Positions 1-7,143 of a stretch of DNA of 35,591 bases are shown piece after piece. The DNA is from DASSFZ01 sp035693785 (GTDB taxonomy: Bacteria; Chloroflexota; Anaerolineae; Fen-1058): the NCBI GenBank assembly GCA_035693785.1, contig DASSFZ010000565.1, positions 1 through 35,591 of the forward strand. Reading direction: 5' to 3'. Position 1 is the first letter of the stretch, and every line of letters begins with the position of its first letter. A program made the translations under genes and the position numbers. The notes under the pieces were generated by a model, which was not told the origin of the DNA, did no database searches, and worked only from the letters and a program-made list of their open reading frames with translations.

Positions 1-263
1 CCCGCCTCCCCAACAGAGGCGGCCACATTCAAGACGCGATCAAAGGCGAGCGGAAGGCGTTCTCCGGCCTCGCGCGCGATTTCATTCCCTTCACCGTATA
101 CGACCGTTACGAATTGTTCCCCGGCGCGACCTTCTCCGGCCCGGCCATTGTCGAGGAGCGCGAGTCGACGGTGGTCGTCGGCGAGGATGGGATGGCCTCG
201 GTGGATGAGTTTGGGTTCTTGTGGGTTGAGCTGCCGGACCCTTCGGGCCTGAGGATGCCGTGA
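1..263 (+). CDS. Hydantoinase A / 5-oxoprolinase family, C-terminal end (partial)
   Basis: The reading frame is open from base 3 to a TGA at 261-263; the gene begins outside the window. The translated tail contains VYDRYELFPGATFSGPAIVE, followed by an ESTVVVG segment. This is the typical end of the ATP-dependent hydantoinase A / acetone-carboxylase / 5-oxoprolinase beta-type subunit. The stop overlaps the GTG start of the next gene (bases 260-262), so the two are translationally coupled, as expected for HyuA-HyuB pairs. The family hydrolyses or carboxylates cyclic amides or ketones at the expense of ATP; the substrate cannot be told from this fragment. Family assignment is good; the specific reaction is unknown. 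Confidence 0.85.
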   Translation, partial: RLPNRGGHIQDAIKGERKAFSGLARDFIPFTVYDRYELFPGATFSGPAIVEERESTVVVGEDGMASVDEFGFLWVELPDPSGLRMP

Positions 264-1939
264 CTCGAAAATTCGACCCTGTCACGCTCGAAATCCTGTG
301 GCGACGCCTGCTCTCGATTGTGGACGAGGCTGATGCGGCTGTCGCCCGCACGGCTTTTTCCAGTCTACTCCGCGACGCACATGACTACACTTGCATGTTC
401 ACCGACCGTCAGGGCCGCGAGCTGGCGCAAGGCACTTTCGCCACGCCAGGGCAGTCGGGCGCGATGGCGCTGGGCATCAAGAAACTGGTGCGGCAGCTCC
501 CCGTGGAGTCCTTCCGCCCGGGCGACGTGTACATCACCAACGACCCGTGGGCGCTGGCCGGGCACTTGAACGACGTCTGTGTCATCAGCCCCGTTTTCTA
601 TCACGACTGTCTAACCGCGTTCACGGCCTGCGTCCTGCACCACTCCGATATCGGCGGGCGGGTGGCCTCGGACAACCACGACGTGTTCGAGGAAGGGTTG
701 TTCATCCCGCTGGTGAAACTCTACGATGGCGGCGTCCTGAACGAGGCCGTGCTCGAGATGATCCGGTGGAACGTGCGCACGCCGGAGCAGGTGATCGGCG
801 ACATTCGATCGCAGATTGCCTCCAATCATGTGTGCGCCGAGCAGGTGGTGCGGATGCTGGCGGAATACCATCTGGACGGGCTGGACGATTTGGCCGACGA
901 GATCATCGCTCGCAGCGAGCAAAGCATCCGCGCCTCGATTGCCAAAGTCGCTCCCGGCATCTACCGCGCCGAAGGCGTGATCGAGCAAATGGAGGGCCGC
1001 GCCGATCTGGTCATCCAATGCGCGGTCGAGGTTGCCGGAAGCGACATCACGGTGGATTTGGCAGGTTCCTCGCCGCAAGTGGACTGGGGCGGGAACGTGG
1101 TCTACAACTTCACCTACGCCTATGTCCACATGGCGATCAAGAGTATCTTCGATCCTGAGATTCCCAACAACGACGGGAGCGCCGCGCCGATCCATTTGAA
1201 AGCGCCCGAAGGAACAGTCGTCAACTGCCGTTTCCCAGCGGCGGTCGCGGCGCGCATGCAGATCGGTCACTTCATGACCGAGATCATTTACCGCGCGCTG
1301 GCGCAGGCGTTGCCGAACCGCGTGATAGTCGGAAGCGGCGGCACGCCGGCGACGATGCAAGTCTTCTACGGGCGGCGCAACAATGGGCAACCATTTCATG
1401 CGGTATTGATTCGCGGCGGGGGCATGGGGGCCGGCGGCCTTCGCGATGGAGAAGGTTGTTTCATCTTCCCGGCGAACGGAGCCAATACGCCCGTGGAGAT
1501 TCTTGAGAGCGACACGCCCTTGATCGTGGAACGGCGCGAGCTGTTGCCGGACTCGGGCGGGCCGGGCCAACAACGCGGCGGCCTCGGCCGTCGGGAGGTC
1601 TTCTGCGTGCCGAACGACGAGCACGCGCCCCAACCGCCCGTGAATCTCGGCATCCAATCCGGGCGCTTCCGCCTGCCGCCCGAAGGCTTATTCGGCGGCC
1701 TGCCGGGAGCAAGAGCGCGATTCCTCGTCAATGGCCAGCCCGGCAACCCATACAGCCTGACGCGCCTACGACCGGGCGATGTCGTGATCATGGATGCAGC
1801 GGGAGGCGGTGGATACGGCGATCCAAAGGAGCGCGATCGCGAGGCGCTGCTGTGCGATGTGCGAGACGGCAAGGTGTCGCGCGAGAGCGCGCTGCGCGAT
1901 TACGGCGTCGATATTACAGACCAGACGTTGAAGGAGTGA
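260..1939 (+). CDS. Hydantoinase B / oxoprolinase family protein
   Basis: 559 residues, close to the usual length of HyuB-type subunits. The N-terminus (FDPVTLEILWRRLLSIVDEA) and the GDVYITNDPWALAGHLNDV stretch near residue 90 are diagnostic of the hydantoinase B / N-methylhydantoinase B family. A Gly-rich end (DAAGGGGYGDP) also fits. The start is GTG at 260, overlapping the stop of the upstream A subunit by four bases; together they should form a cytoplasmic heteromeric ATP-dependent enzyme. Family members include 5-oxoprolinase, N-methylhydantoinase and acetone/acetophenone carboxylases. The aryl-CoA-type genes nearby make a carboxylase conceivable, but that is inference only. Confidence 0.9.
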   Translation: MTRKFDPVTLEILWRRLLSIVDEADAAVARTAFSSLLRDAHDYTCMFTDRQGRELAQGTFATPGQSGAMALGIKKLVRQLPVESFRPGDVYITNDPWALAGHLNDVCVISPVFYHDCLTAFTACVLHHSDIGGRVASDNHDVFEEGLFIPLVKLYDGGVLNEAVLEMIRWNVRTPEQVIGDIRSQIASNHVCAEQVVRMLAEYHLDGLDDLADEIIARSEQSIRASIAKVAPGIYRAEGVIEQMEGRADLVIQCAVEVAGSDITVDLAGSSPQVDWGGNVVYNFTYAYVHMAIKSIFDPEIPNNDGSAAPIHLKAPEGTVVNCRFPAAVAARMQIGHFMTEIIYRALAQALPNRVIVGSGGTPATMQVFYGRRNNGQPFHAVLIRGGGMGAGGLRDGEGCFIFPANGANTPVEILESDTPLIVERRELLPDSGGPGQQRGGLGRREVFCVPNDEHAPQPPVNLGIQSGRFRLPPEGLFGGLPGARARFLVNGQPGNPYSLTRLRPGDVVIMDAAGGGGYGDPKERDREALLCDVRDGKVSRESALRDYGVDITDQTLKE

Positions 1940-1940
1940 T

Positions 1941-1998
1941 CCACGAAGACACACGAAGATACACCAAGTTTTCAATCTTCGTGCCCTTTCGTGTGCAT
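1941..1998. repeat. Short inverted CACGAAG-type word array
   Basis: The gap between hydantoinase B and the thioesterase holds words related to CACGAAG (ACACGAAG, ACACCAAG) at 1941-1967. Opposite-strand words (CTTCGTG, TTTCGTGT) follow at 1974-1998, so the two halves can pair. It is the first of many short-word arrays between genes of this window and differs in sequence from the others. No promoter was identified in it. Confidence 0.6.
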
Positions 1999-2013
1999 AC
2001 GTCGATAAAAGAG

Positions 2014-2478
2014 ATGCACGAGCCATTCAAGTTCTTAACTCCGGTGCGGGTGCGGTTCAACGAGACCGACTTGCAGGGTCACGTCAACTTCGGCCACTAT
2101 CTGTTTTACTTCGACATCGGCGTGACGGATTACCTGCGCGCGATCGGCTATTCCTACGAGCGGATGTCCGCCGAAGGCATCGACATGGTGTACGGTGAGT
2201 CGCGGGCGCGCTACCTGTCGCCGGCGTATTTCGACGAGACGCTGAATATCCATACGCGCATCGGGCACATCGGCAATTCGAGCATGCGTTTCGACTTTCA
2301 GGTGATCGAAGCGAGCCGTGGCCGCCGCGTGGCCGAGGGGGAGATCACCGTCGTGATGATCGAGCGCGACACGCGCAAGAAGATGCGTGTGCCTGAACCC
2401 CTGCGCGAGGCCGTCGCTCGATACGAAGAAGTCAAGCCCGTAGTGACGACTTCAGGCGTCAGGCAAGACAGCGACTGA
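2014..2478 (+). CDS. Acyl-CoA thioesterase, 4-hydroxybenzoyl-CoA thioesterase-like hot-dog fold
   Basis: 154 residues from ATG 2014. The segment VRFNETDLQGHVNFGHYLFY is the hallmark of the YbgC/4-hydroxybenzoyl-CoA thioesterase family, with the Asp of the ETD/QGHVN motif the probable catalytic acid. Such enzymes hydrolyse acyl- or aryl-CoA in the cytoplasm. An in-frame upstream extension to about 1852 overlaps hydantoinase B and reads through a repeat, so I reject it. The last dozen residues and the TGA stop lie in an inverted repeat (2440-2490), so the tail is probably not conserved. It fits a locus rich in CoA ligases. Confidence 0.85.
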   Translation: MHEPFKFLTPVRVRFNETDLQGHVNFGHYLFYFDIGVTDYLRAIGYSYERMSAEGIDMVYGESRARYLSPAYFDETLNIHTRIGHIGNSSMRFDFQVIEASRGRRVAEGEITVVMIERDTRKKMRVPEPLREAVARYEEVKPVVTTSGVRQDSD

Positions 2479-2490
2479 AGTCGCCACTAC
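2440..2490. repeat. Inverted repeat spanning the thioesterase stop codon
   Basis: The left arm is at 2440-2455 (GTAGTGACGACTTCAG) and the right arm at 2475-2490 (CTGAAGTCGCCACTAC), separated by 19 bases. Fifteen of 16 positions pair. The right arm contains the TGA stop of the thioesterase. It could form an mRNA hairpin between this gene and the alcohol dehydrogenase. It has no T-run, so an intrinsic terminator is not clear. Confidence 0.75.
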
Positions 2491-2510
2491 GAAAGATTTC
2501 AGGAGATAAC

Positions 2511-3566
2511 ATGAAAGCAGCCATTTTTCATGGAGCGCACCAGCCGCTCACCATCGAAGACATTCCGACGCCCGAACCGAAGGCGGGCGAGATTCTGGTG
2601 AAGGTCGCCGGATGCGGCGTGTGCCACACCGACCTTCACTACATCGACCACGACGTGCCGACGTTCAAAAAACCGCCGCTGGTGCTGGGGCACGAGACTT
2701 CCGGCACGGTGGCCGCAGTTGGCCCCCCCCTTAGTCCCCCCCCGTCAGCGACGGGGGGGGAAAGGGGGGGGTGGAAGGAAGGCGATCGCTTGCTGCTGCC
2801 CACCGTGTACGGGTGCGGCCATTGTCGCATGTGCCGCACCGGTCGCGAGAATATCTGCGAAAACATGGTGATGTTCGGCAGTTACGTGGACGGTGCTTAC
2901 GCCGAGTACATCATCTCGCCGGCCAAGGATGCCATCCCGCTGCCACCGGAGATTCCGCTCGTCGAGGGTGCGATCATTGCCGACGCGACGACGACGCCCT
3001 TTCATGCGGTCGTGAATCGCGGGCGCGTTCAACCCGGCGACGCCGTCGTCGTCATCGGATGTGGCGGCATCGGCTTGAACTGCGTGCAGATTGCGGCGGC
3101 TGTCGGCGGGCAGGTGATCGCGGTGGACATCGCCGATCACAAGCTGGAGTGGGCGCGCAAGCTGGGCGCAAAGGCCACGGTCAATCCCAAGGCCGTCGAG
3201 CGGCTGGACAAGGAATTGCGCAAACTGACGGGCGGCGGCGCGGACATCGCGTTCGAGTGCATCGGCAACCCTATCACGCAGGAGCAAGCGTTTAACTCGG
3301 TGCACGCCGGCGGGCGGTTCGTCGTCGTCGGCTCGTCGGATAAGCCGATGACGCTCAACACCGGAAAGGTCATGTTTCGTGAGATTGAGATCATCGGCTC
3401 GCTTGGCTGTCGCGCCGTGGACTATCCGCGCGTCCTCGAATTGGCGCGGCAGGGAAAGATCAAGGTCGCCGAGCTGGTGACGGCGAAATTCCCGCTCGAT
3501 CAGATCAACGATGCGCTCGACACGCTGCGGCGCGGCGAGGGCATCCGCTCCGTCATCGTGCCTTAG
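2511..3566 (+). CDS. Zinc-containing alcohol dehydrogenase (MDR family)
   Basis: 351 residues. The catalytic zinc site is visible as CGVCHTD near residue 37 and the following GHE motif. The structural zinc site is CGHCRMCRTGRENIC near residues 103-117, and the Rossmann NAD(P) motif is GCGGIGL near residue 184. The family oxidises alcohols to aldehydes or ketones, or the reverse; 6-hydroxycyclohexenecarbonyl-CoA dehydrogenases belong here, but no ring-reduction genes are in view. The start ATG 2511 follows AGGAGATAAC. Residues about 72-87 are encoded by a C8/G8 palindrome inserted in frame between the GHE region and the WKEGDR segment; relatives usually have only a few residues there. The loop is at the surface in this family, so the enzyme may still be active. 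Confidence 0.92.
   Translation: MKAAIFHGAHQPLTIEDIPTPEPKAGEILVKVAGCGVCHTDLHYIDHDVPTFKKPPLVLGHETSGTVAAVGPPLSPPPSATGGERGGWKEGDRLLLPTVYGCGHCRMCRTGRENICENMVMFGSYVDGAYAEYIISPAKDAIPLPPEIPLVEGAIIADATTTPFHAVVNRGRVQPGDAVVVIGCGGIGLNCVQIAAAVGGQVIAVDIADHKLEWARKLGAKATVNPKAVERLDKELRKLTGGGADIAFECIGNPITQEQAFNSVHAGGRFVVVGSSDKPMTLNTGKVMFREIEIIGSLGCRAVDYPRVLELARQGKIKVAELVTAKFPLDQINDALDTLRRGEGIRSVIVP
2723..2771. repeat. In-frame C-run/G-run palindromic element inside the alcohol dehydrogenase
   Basis: The element reads as eight C, TTAGT, eight C, GTC-AGC-GAC, eight G, AAA, eight G. The inner 11-bp stem is perfect with a 3-base loop, and the outer C8/G8 pair forms a second stem. It looks like a dispersed intergenic palindrome that has landed in a gene and is translated as a Pro/Ser/Gly-rich loop without breaking the frame. 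Confidence 0.85.
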
Positions 3567-3570
3567 AGAC

Positions 3571-3690
3571 AGTTATCAGTAATCAGTAATCAGTGATCAG
3601 TGACCGGTGGTGACCGATGACCGGTGACTGGTGACCGACGACTGATGGCTGATGACTGATGACTGATCACTGGTTACTGATCACTGACTC
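3571..3690. repeat. Inverted heptamer array, ATCAGTN family
   Basis: The left half consists of 7-bp units of the form ATCAGTN (for example ATCAGTA, ATCAGTG), degenerating to ACCGGTG. The right half consists of NACTGAT units, the reverse complement. The array could fold as a long imperfect hairpin and fills the gap between the alcohol dehydrogenase and the amidohydrolase. No coding capacity was seen. Confidence 0.9.
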
Positions 3691-3702
3691 AGAGGTTCGC
3701 CG

Positions 3703-4575
3703 TTGCTTATTGACTTTCACATTCACGTCTCACGACCGGAGCACGAGCTTCCCTGGGTGCTGGAGTTCATGGCGCAGCAGTATCAGGACGGCGACTTGTG
3801 GGCGCTGGCCGACCAGATTCTGACGCCGGCGGGACTTCGGCCATTCTTGCAGGAGAACGGCATCGACTGGGCAGTGGCGCTATCCGAGGCCAATCCGATT
3901 ACGACGGGCGTGACGACGAACGAGTGGGTAGCCGATCTGTGCGCGGGGGCCAACGCGCTGCCCGACCCCGCGACTGGCCCCCGCGGGCGCCTGATCCCAT
4001 TCGCCAGCATCAACCCGTTCATGGTGAACGACCTGGGCGCAGAGCTGGAGCGATTGGTCAAGCAGTTTGGCTTTCGCGGGTTCAAGGTATATCCGGTGTA
4101 CCAGCATCATTACGTGAACGACATTCGCATGTACCCGTTGTATGCGGCGGCGCAAGAGCTCGGTGTGCCGATGCTGGTGCACACCGGCTCGTCGGTGTTC
4201 AAGGGCGCGCGCATCAAATACGGTGATCCCCTGCATCTCGACGACGTGGCCATCGATTTTCCCAATCTTACGATCCTGATGGCGCATTCCGGCCGGCCCT
4301 TCTGGTACGAGCAAGCGTTCTGGATGGCGCGGCAGCACGAAAACGTCTACCTGGAAGTCTCCGGTCTGCCCGGCAAGAAACTGCTGGAGTACTTCCCGGA
4401 CCTGGAGCGCCTGGCGGACAAGGTGGTCTACGGCTCGGACTGGCCAGGCAATCCTTACCTGCGAAAGAACGTCGAAGCGATTGAAGCGCTGCCTTTGAGA
4501 GACGAGACGAAGGAGAAGATTTTGTGGAAGAACGCGGCAGGAATTTTGGGCGTGGAAGTGCGAGGCGGCGAATAG
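3703..4575 (+). CDS. Amidohydrolase 2 family metal-dependent hydrolase/decarboxylase
   Basis: 290 residues. The N-terminus LIDFHIHVSRPEHE carries the HxH metal ligands of strand 1 of the TIM barrel. Further ligands appear as MLVHTG (near residue 164), LMAHSG (near 192) and the YGSDWPG aspartate (near 247). This pattern is typical of the amidohydrolase_2 group, which includes ACMSD and resorcylate decarboxylases and lactone hydrolases. The start is TTG at 3703, chosen because it places the HxH strand at the N-terminus; no good ATG exists. The TAG stop lies in the first word of the following repeat array. The substrate is unknown; the context suggests a ring-cleavage or carboxylated intermediate. 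Confidence 0.85.
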   Translation: MLIDFHIHVSRPEHELPWVLEFMAQQYQDGDLWALADQILTPAGLRPFLQENGIDWAVALSEANPITTGVTTNEWVADLCAGANALPDPATGPRGRLIPFASINPFMVNDLGAELERLVKQFGFRGFKVYPVYQHHYVNDIRMYPLYAAAQELGVPMLVHTGSSVFKGARIKYGDPLHLDDVAIDFPNLTILMAHSGRPFWYEQAFWMARQHENVYLEVSGLPGKKLLEYFPDLERLADKVVYGSDWPGNPYLRKNVEAIEALPLRDETKEKILWKNAAGILGVEVRGGE

Positions 4576-4658
4576 CAGATAGCAGATGGCATATCGCCTG
4601 TCGCTTATCGAGCTTGGCAACCGATAGGCGATGAGCCATAGGCGATAAGCAATAAGCG
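4572..4658. repeat. Inverted heptamer array, GATAGCN/ATAAGCG family
   Basis: Units such as ATAGCAG, ATCGCCT and GTCGCTT lie on the left. After a short non-repeat centre (about 4611-4621), units such as ATAGGCG, ATGAGCC and ATAAGCG lie on the right, in inverted relation. The first word supplies the TAG stop of the amidohydrolase, and the last ends just before the ribosome-binding site of iorA1. Confidence 0.85.
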
Positions 4659-4672
4659 GAAAGGTGGACACG

Positions 4673-6430
4673 ATGAAGGAACTCTTGCTCGCCAATCAGG
4701 CGATTGCGCGGGGCGCGTGGGAAGCCGGTGTGACATTCGCCGCCGGTTACCCCGGCACGCCGAGCACCGAGATTCTGGAAACACTTATCCACTACCCGGG
4801 CGTGCATGCCCAGTGGTCGACCAACGAGAAGGTCGCCTTTGAAGAGGGCATGGGCGCGGCCATCGGCGGGCTGCGCGTGCTGGTGACGATGAAGCACGTC
4901 GGGCTGAACGTGGCGGCCGACGCTTTCATGGTCTTCCCATACTCCGGGACGAACGGCGGCTTCGTCGTCGTCTCGGCTGACGATCCCGGCATGCACTCCT
5001 CGCAGAACGAGCAAGATAACCGCTACCTGGCGCTGATGGCCAAGGTGCCCATCGTCGAGCCGACCACCGCGCAAGAGTGCAAGGATTTCGTCGGTGTCGC
5101 TCTGAGTCTTTCGGAAGAGTTCAGTGTGCCGGTGATGTTCCGCACGACAACCCGGCTCGCGCACCACAAAGGACTGGTGGAGCTAGGCGAGCGCGTCGAA
5201 GCGCCGCGCCGCGCGTTCACACCCGACGCAAAGCGCTTCTCCGTGCCGATCTACCGCAAGCTGCTCCGCCCGCAGGTGGAGAAGCGCCTGCAGCGCCTGG
5301 TCGAGTATGCCGAGACCAGCCCGCTCAATCGCGTGGAACATGCCGGCAGCGAAATCGGCGTAGTGACAAGCGGGATCTGCTATCAGTACGTGAAGGAAGT
5401 GCTGCCGGAAGCGGGAGTACTGCGACTGGGGATGACGCACCCGCTGCCGCCGCAACTGCTGAGAGACTTCTGCGCGCGCTACAAGATGGTATATGTGGTC
5501 GAAGAGGGCGAAGCCTTCGTCGAATCCTTTATGCGCTCGATCGGCATCACCAACCTCGTCGGCAAGGACCTGTTCGGCAACATCGGCGAGTACTCTCCAG
5601 GCCGACTGGCCGCTGCGTTGGGGCAAGGCGACGTGCCGCAGCCGCTGGGCGACGGCATCACGGTGCTGCCGCGCCCACCGATGTTCTGCATAGGCTGCGG
5701 CCACCGAACCGTATTCAGTGCGCTGCGCCAACTCAAGGTGACGGTTGCCGGCGACATCGGCTGTTACACGATGGGTGCGCTGCCGCCCTACGAAGCCGAG
5801 CACACCACCTTTTGCATGGGCGCCAGCATTGGCACGGCGTACGGGTTGGAGAAAGCCGGTCACCCGCGCACCGTAGCTATCATCGGCGACTCGACGTTCA
5901 TCCACGCCGGAATCCCGTCGCTGATCGACGCTGTGTACAACGGCAGCTCGCTGACGCTGATTGTGCTCGACAACTCGACGACGGGCATGACCGGCGGGCA
6001 GCCGCATGCGGGGTCGGGCCAGACACTCGCCGGCGGCCAGGCACCCAAGCTCGACATCCCTGCCGTGATCAAGGCGATCGGCGTCGAGAAGGTGGAGACC
6101 GTCGATACCTGGAACCGCAAGGAAGTCGGGCGCGCTATCCAGCGGGCGCTCGCGCACAAGGGGCCGTCGGTCTTGATCGCGGTCGGGGCGTGCCAACAAC
6201 TGCCGGAGATGAAGCACCGGGAGTTGATACCGTATTTCGTCGACGAGTCGCTGTGCACGCAGTGCGAGGCGTGCTTCAAGGTATGGTGTCCCGCCATCAC
6301 ACGTACGGCGCTGAACTTTCCGGTGATCAGTCCCGATGAGTGCACAGCCTGCACGGTGTGTGCTCAGGTGTGCCCGGTCGACGCGATTTATCTGTGGAAG
6401 GCCGAGGCGGAGTCGCCGCTTCAGGTGTAG
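4673..6430 (+). CDS. iorA: Indolepyruvate ferredoxin oxidoreductase, alpha subunit (copy 1)
   Basis: 585 residues. The subunit carries the thiamine diphosphate chemistry of an IOR: 2-oxo acid (classically arylpyruvate) + CoA + oxidised ferredoxin gives acyl-CoA + CO2 + reduced ferredoxin. Visible domains are the N-terminal pyrimidine domain (IARGAWEAGVTFAAGYPGTP), CIGCGHR at about 339-345, and the TPP motif GDS at 405-407 ending in LDNSTTGMTG. A C-terminal ferredoxin module has two 4Fe-4S sites (C528, C531, C534, C539 and C557, C560, C563, C567). ATG 4673 is preferred over an in-frame GTG 9 bases upstream because AAAGGTGG is well spaced and it aligns with the start of copy 2. It pairs with iorB1 62 bases downstream. 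Cytoplasmic and oxygen-sensitive in the known family. Confidence 0.95.
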   Translation: MKELLLANQAIARGAWEAGVTFAAGYPGTPSTEILETLIHYPGVHAQWSTNEKVAFEEGMGAAIGGLRVLVTMKHVGLNVAADAFMVFPYSGTNGGFVVVSADDPGMHSSQNEQDNRYLALMAKVPIVEPTTAQECKDFVGVALSLSEEFSVPVMFRTTTRLAHHKGLVELGERVEAPRRAFTPDAKRFSVPIYRKLLRPQVEKRLQRLVEYAETSPLNRVEHAGSEIGVVTSGICYQYVKEVLPEAGVLRLGMTHPLPPQLLRDFCARYKMVYVVEEGEAFVESFMRSIGITNLVGKDLFGNIGEYSPGRLAAALGQGDVPQPLGDGITVLPRPPMFCIGCGHRTVFSALRQLKVTVAGDIGCYTMGALPPYEAEHTTFCMGASIGTAYGLEKAGHPRTVAIIGDSTFIHAGIPSLIDAVYNGSSLTLIVLDNSTTGMTGGQPHAGSGQTLAGGQAPKLDIPAVIKAIGVEKVETVDTWNRKEVGRAIQRALAHKGPSVLIAVGACQQLPEMKHRELIPYFVDESLCTQCEACFKVWCPAITRTALNFPVISPDECTACTVCAQVCPVDAIYLWKAEAESPLQV

Positions 6431-6492
6431 GCGGCGCTTACCGGCTTCACTCTGCAGAGCGCCTCAGTGGGGTGGGGGGTTGAAGGAGAGAT

Positions 6493-7116
6493 ATGGCGGA
6501 ACGAATCTATAACCTCTTGTTCGTGGGGGTCGGCGGCCAGGGCGTGCTGCTGGTCGCTGAGATCAGCGCGCTCGCGGCCGCGCGCGCCGGGCTGGATGTC
6601 AAGCAGACTGAGGTTCATGGCGTTTCTCAGCGCGGCGGGAGCGTCGAAACGCACGTGCGATTCGGGCCGGTCGTGCACTCGCCCATCGTCACGCCCGGCC
6701 AGGCCGACGTGGTCGTCGCGCTGGAGAACCTGGAGGCGCTGCGCTTCGCGCACTTCGCTCGTCGCGAGACCGGTGTGGTGTTGATGAACGATCACGAAAT
6801 CATCCCCGGATCGGTTGCCGAAGCCGAAACGCGCTATCCACACAATGTACCGTCGACCTTGCAAGGTCAGGGCTTTCGTGTGGCGACTTTGAAGGCGTCC
6901 GAGATGGCGCGCGATCTGGGAGATGGGCGGATGGCGAATATCGTCATGCTCGGGGCGCTGACCGCGTATCTGCCCTTCAGCGTCGACTTGTGGCTGGAGA
7001 CGTTGCAAGCGCGCATCCCGCAGAAGTTTCGAGCCGCCAACTTGAAAGCATTTGAAGCCGGGCGCGCTGCTTGCGCCCCGCCCAGCGGGGTCGCGCTGGC
7101 ACAGCCTGCCGTGTGA
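6493..7116 (+). CDS. iorB: Indolepyruvate ferredoxin oxidoreductase, beta subunit (copy 1)
   Basis: 207 residues of the pyruvate ferredoxin/flavodoxin oxidoreductase gamma-domain family. The GVGGQGVLL nucleotide-fold motif sits at the N-terminus and VHGVSQRGGSV follows near residue 42, both typical of IorB. GAAGGAGAG lies a few bases before ATG 6493. It should form the heteromeric IOR with iorA1. The tail (about 15 residues rich in Ala/Pro) exceeds the length of copy 2 and looks unconserved. The next gene, the LeuA-like synthase, follows after 27 bases, so the three are probably one transcript. Confidence 0.93.
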   Translation: MAERIYNLLFVGVGGQGVLLVAEISALAAARAGLDVKQTEVHGVSQRGGSVETHVRFGPVVHSPIVTPGQADVVVALENLEALRFAHFARRETGVVLMNDHEIIPGSVAEAETRYPHNVPSTLQGQGFRVATLKASEMARDLGDGRMANIVMLGALTAYLPFSVDLWLETLQARIPQKFRAANLKAFEAGRAACAPPSGVALAQPAV

Positions 7117-7143
7117 CGCGCAGCGGCTGATGAGGAGGAAACC

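Noticed and set aside
1852..2013. N-terminal extension of the thioesterase
   Set aside because: It would overlap hydantoinase B by nearly 90 bases and translate a repeat; the family starts at about residue 1 of the ATG 2014 product.
2723..2771. Frameshift or pseudogene in the alcohol dehydrogenase
   Set aside because: The frame continues through the C/G runs with all zinc and NAD motifs intact on both sides, so an in-frame insertion explains it better.
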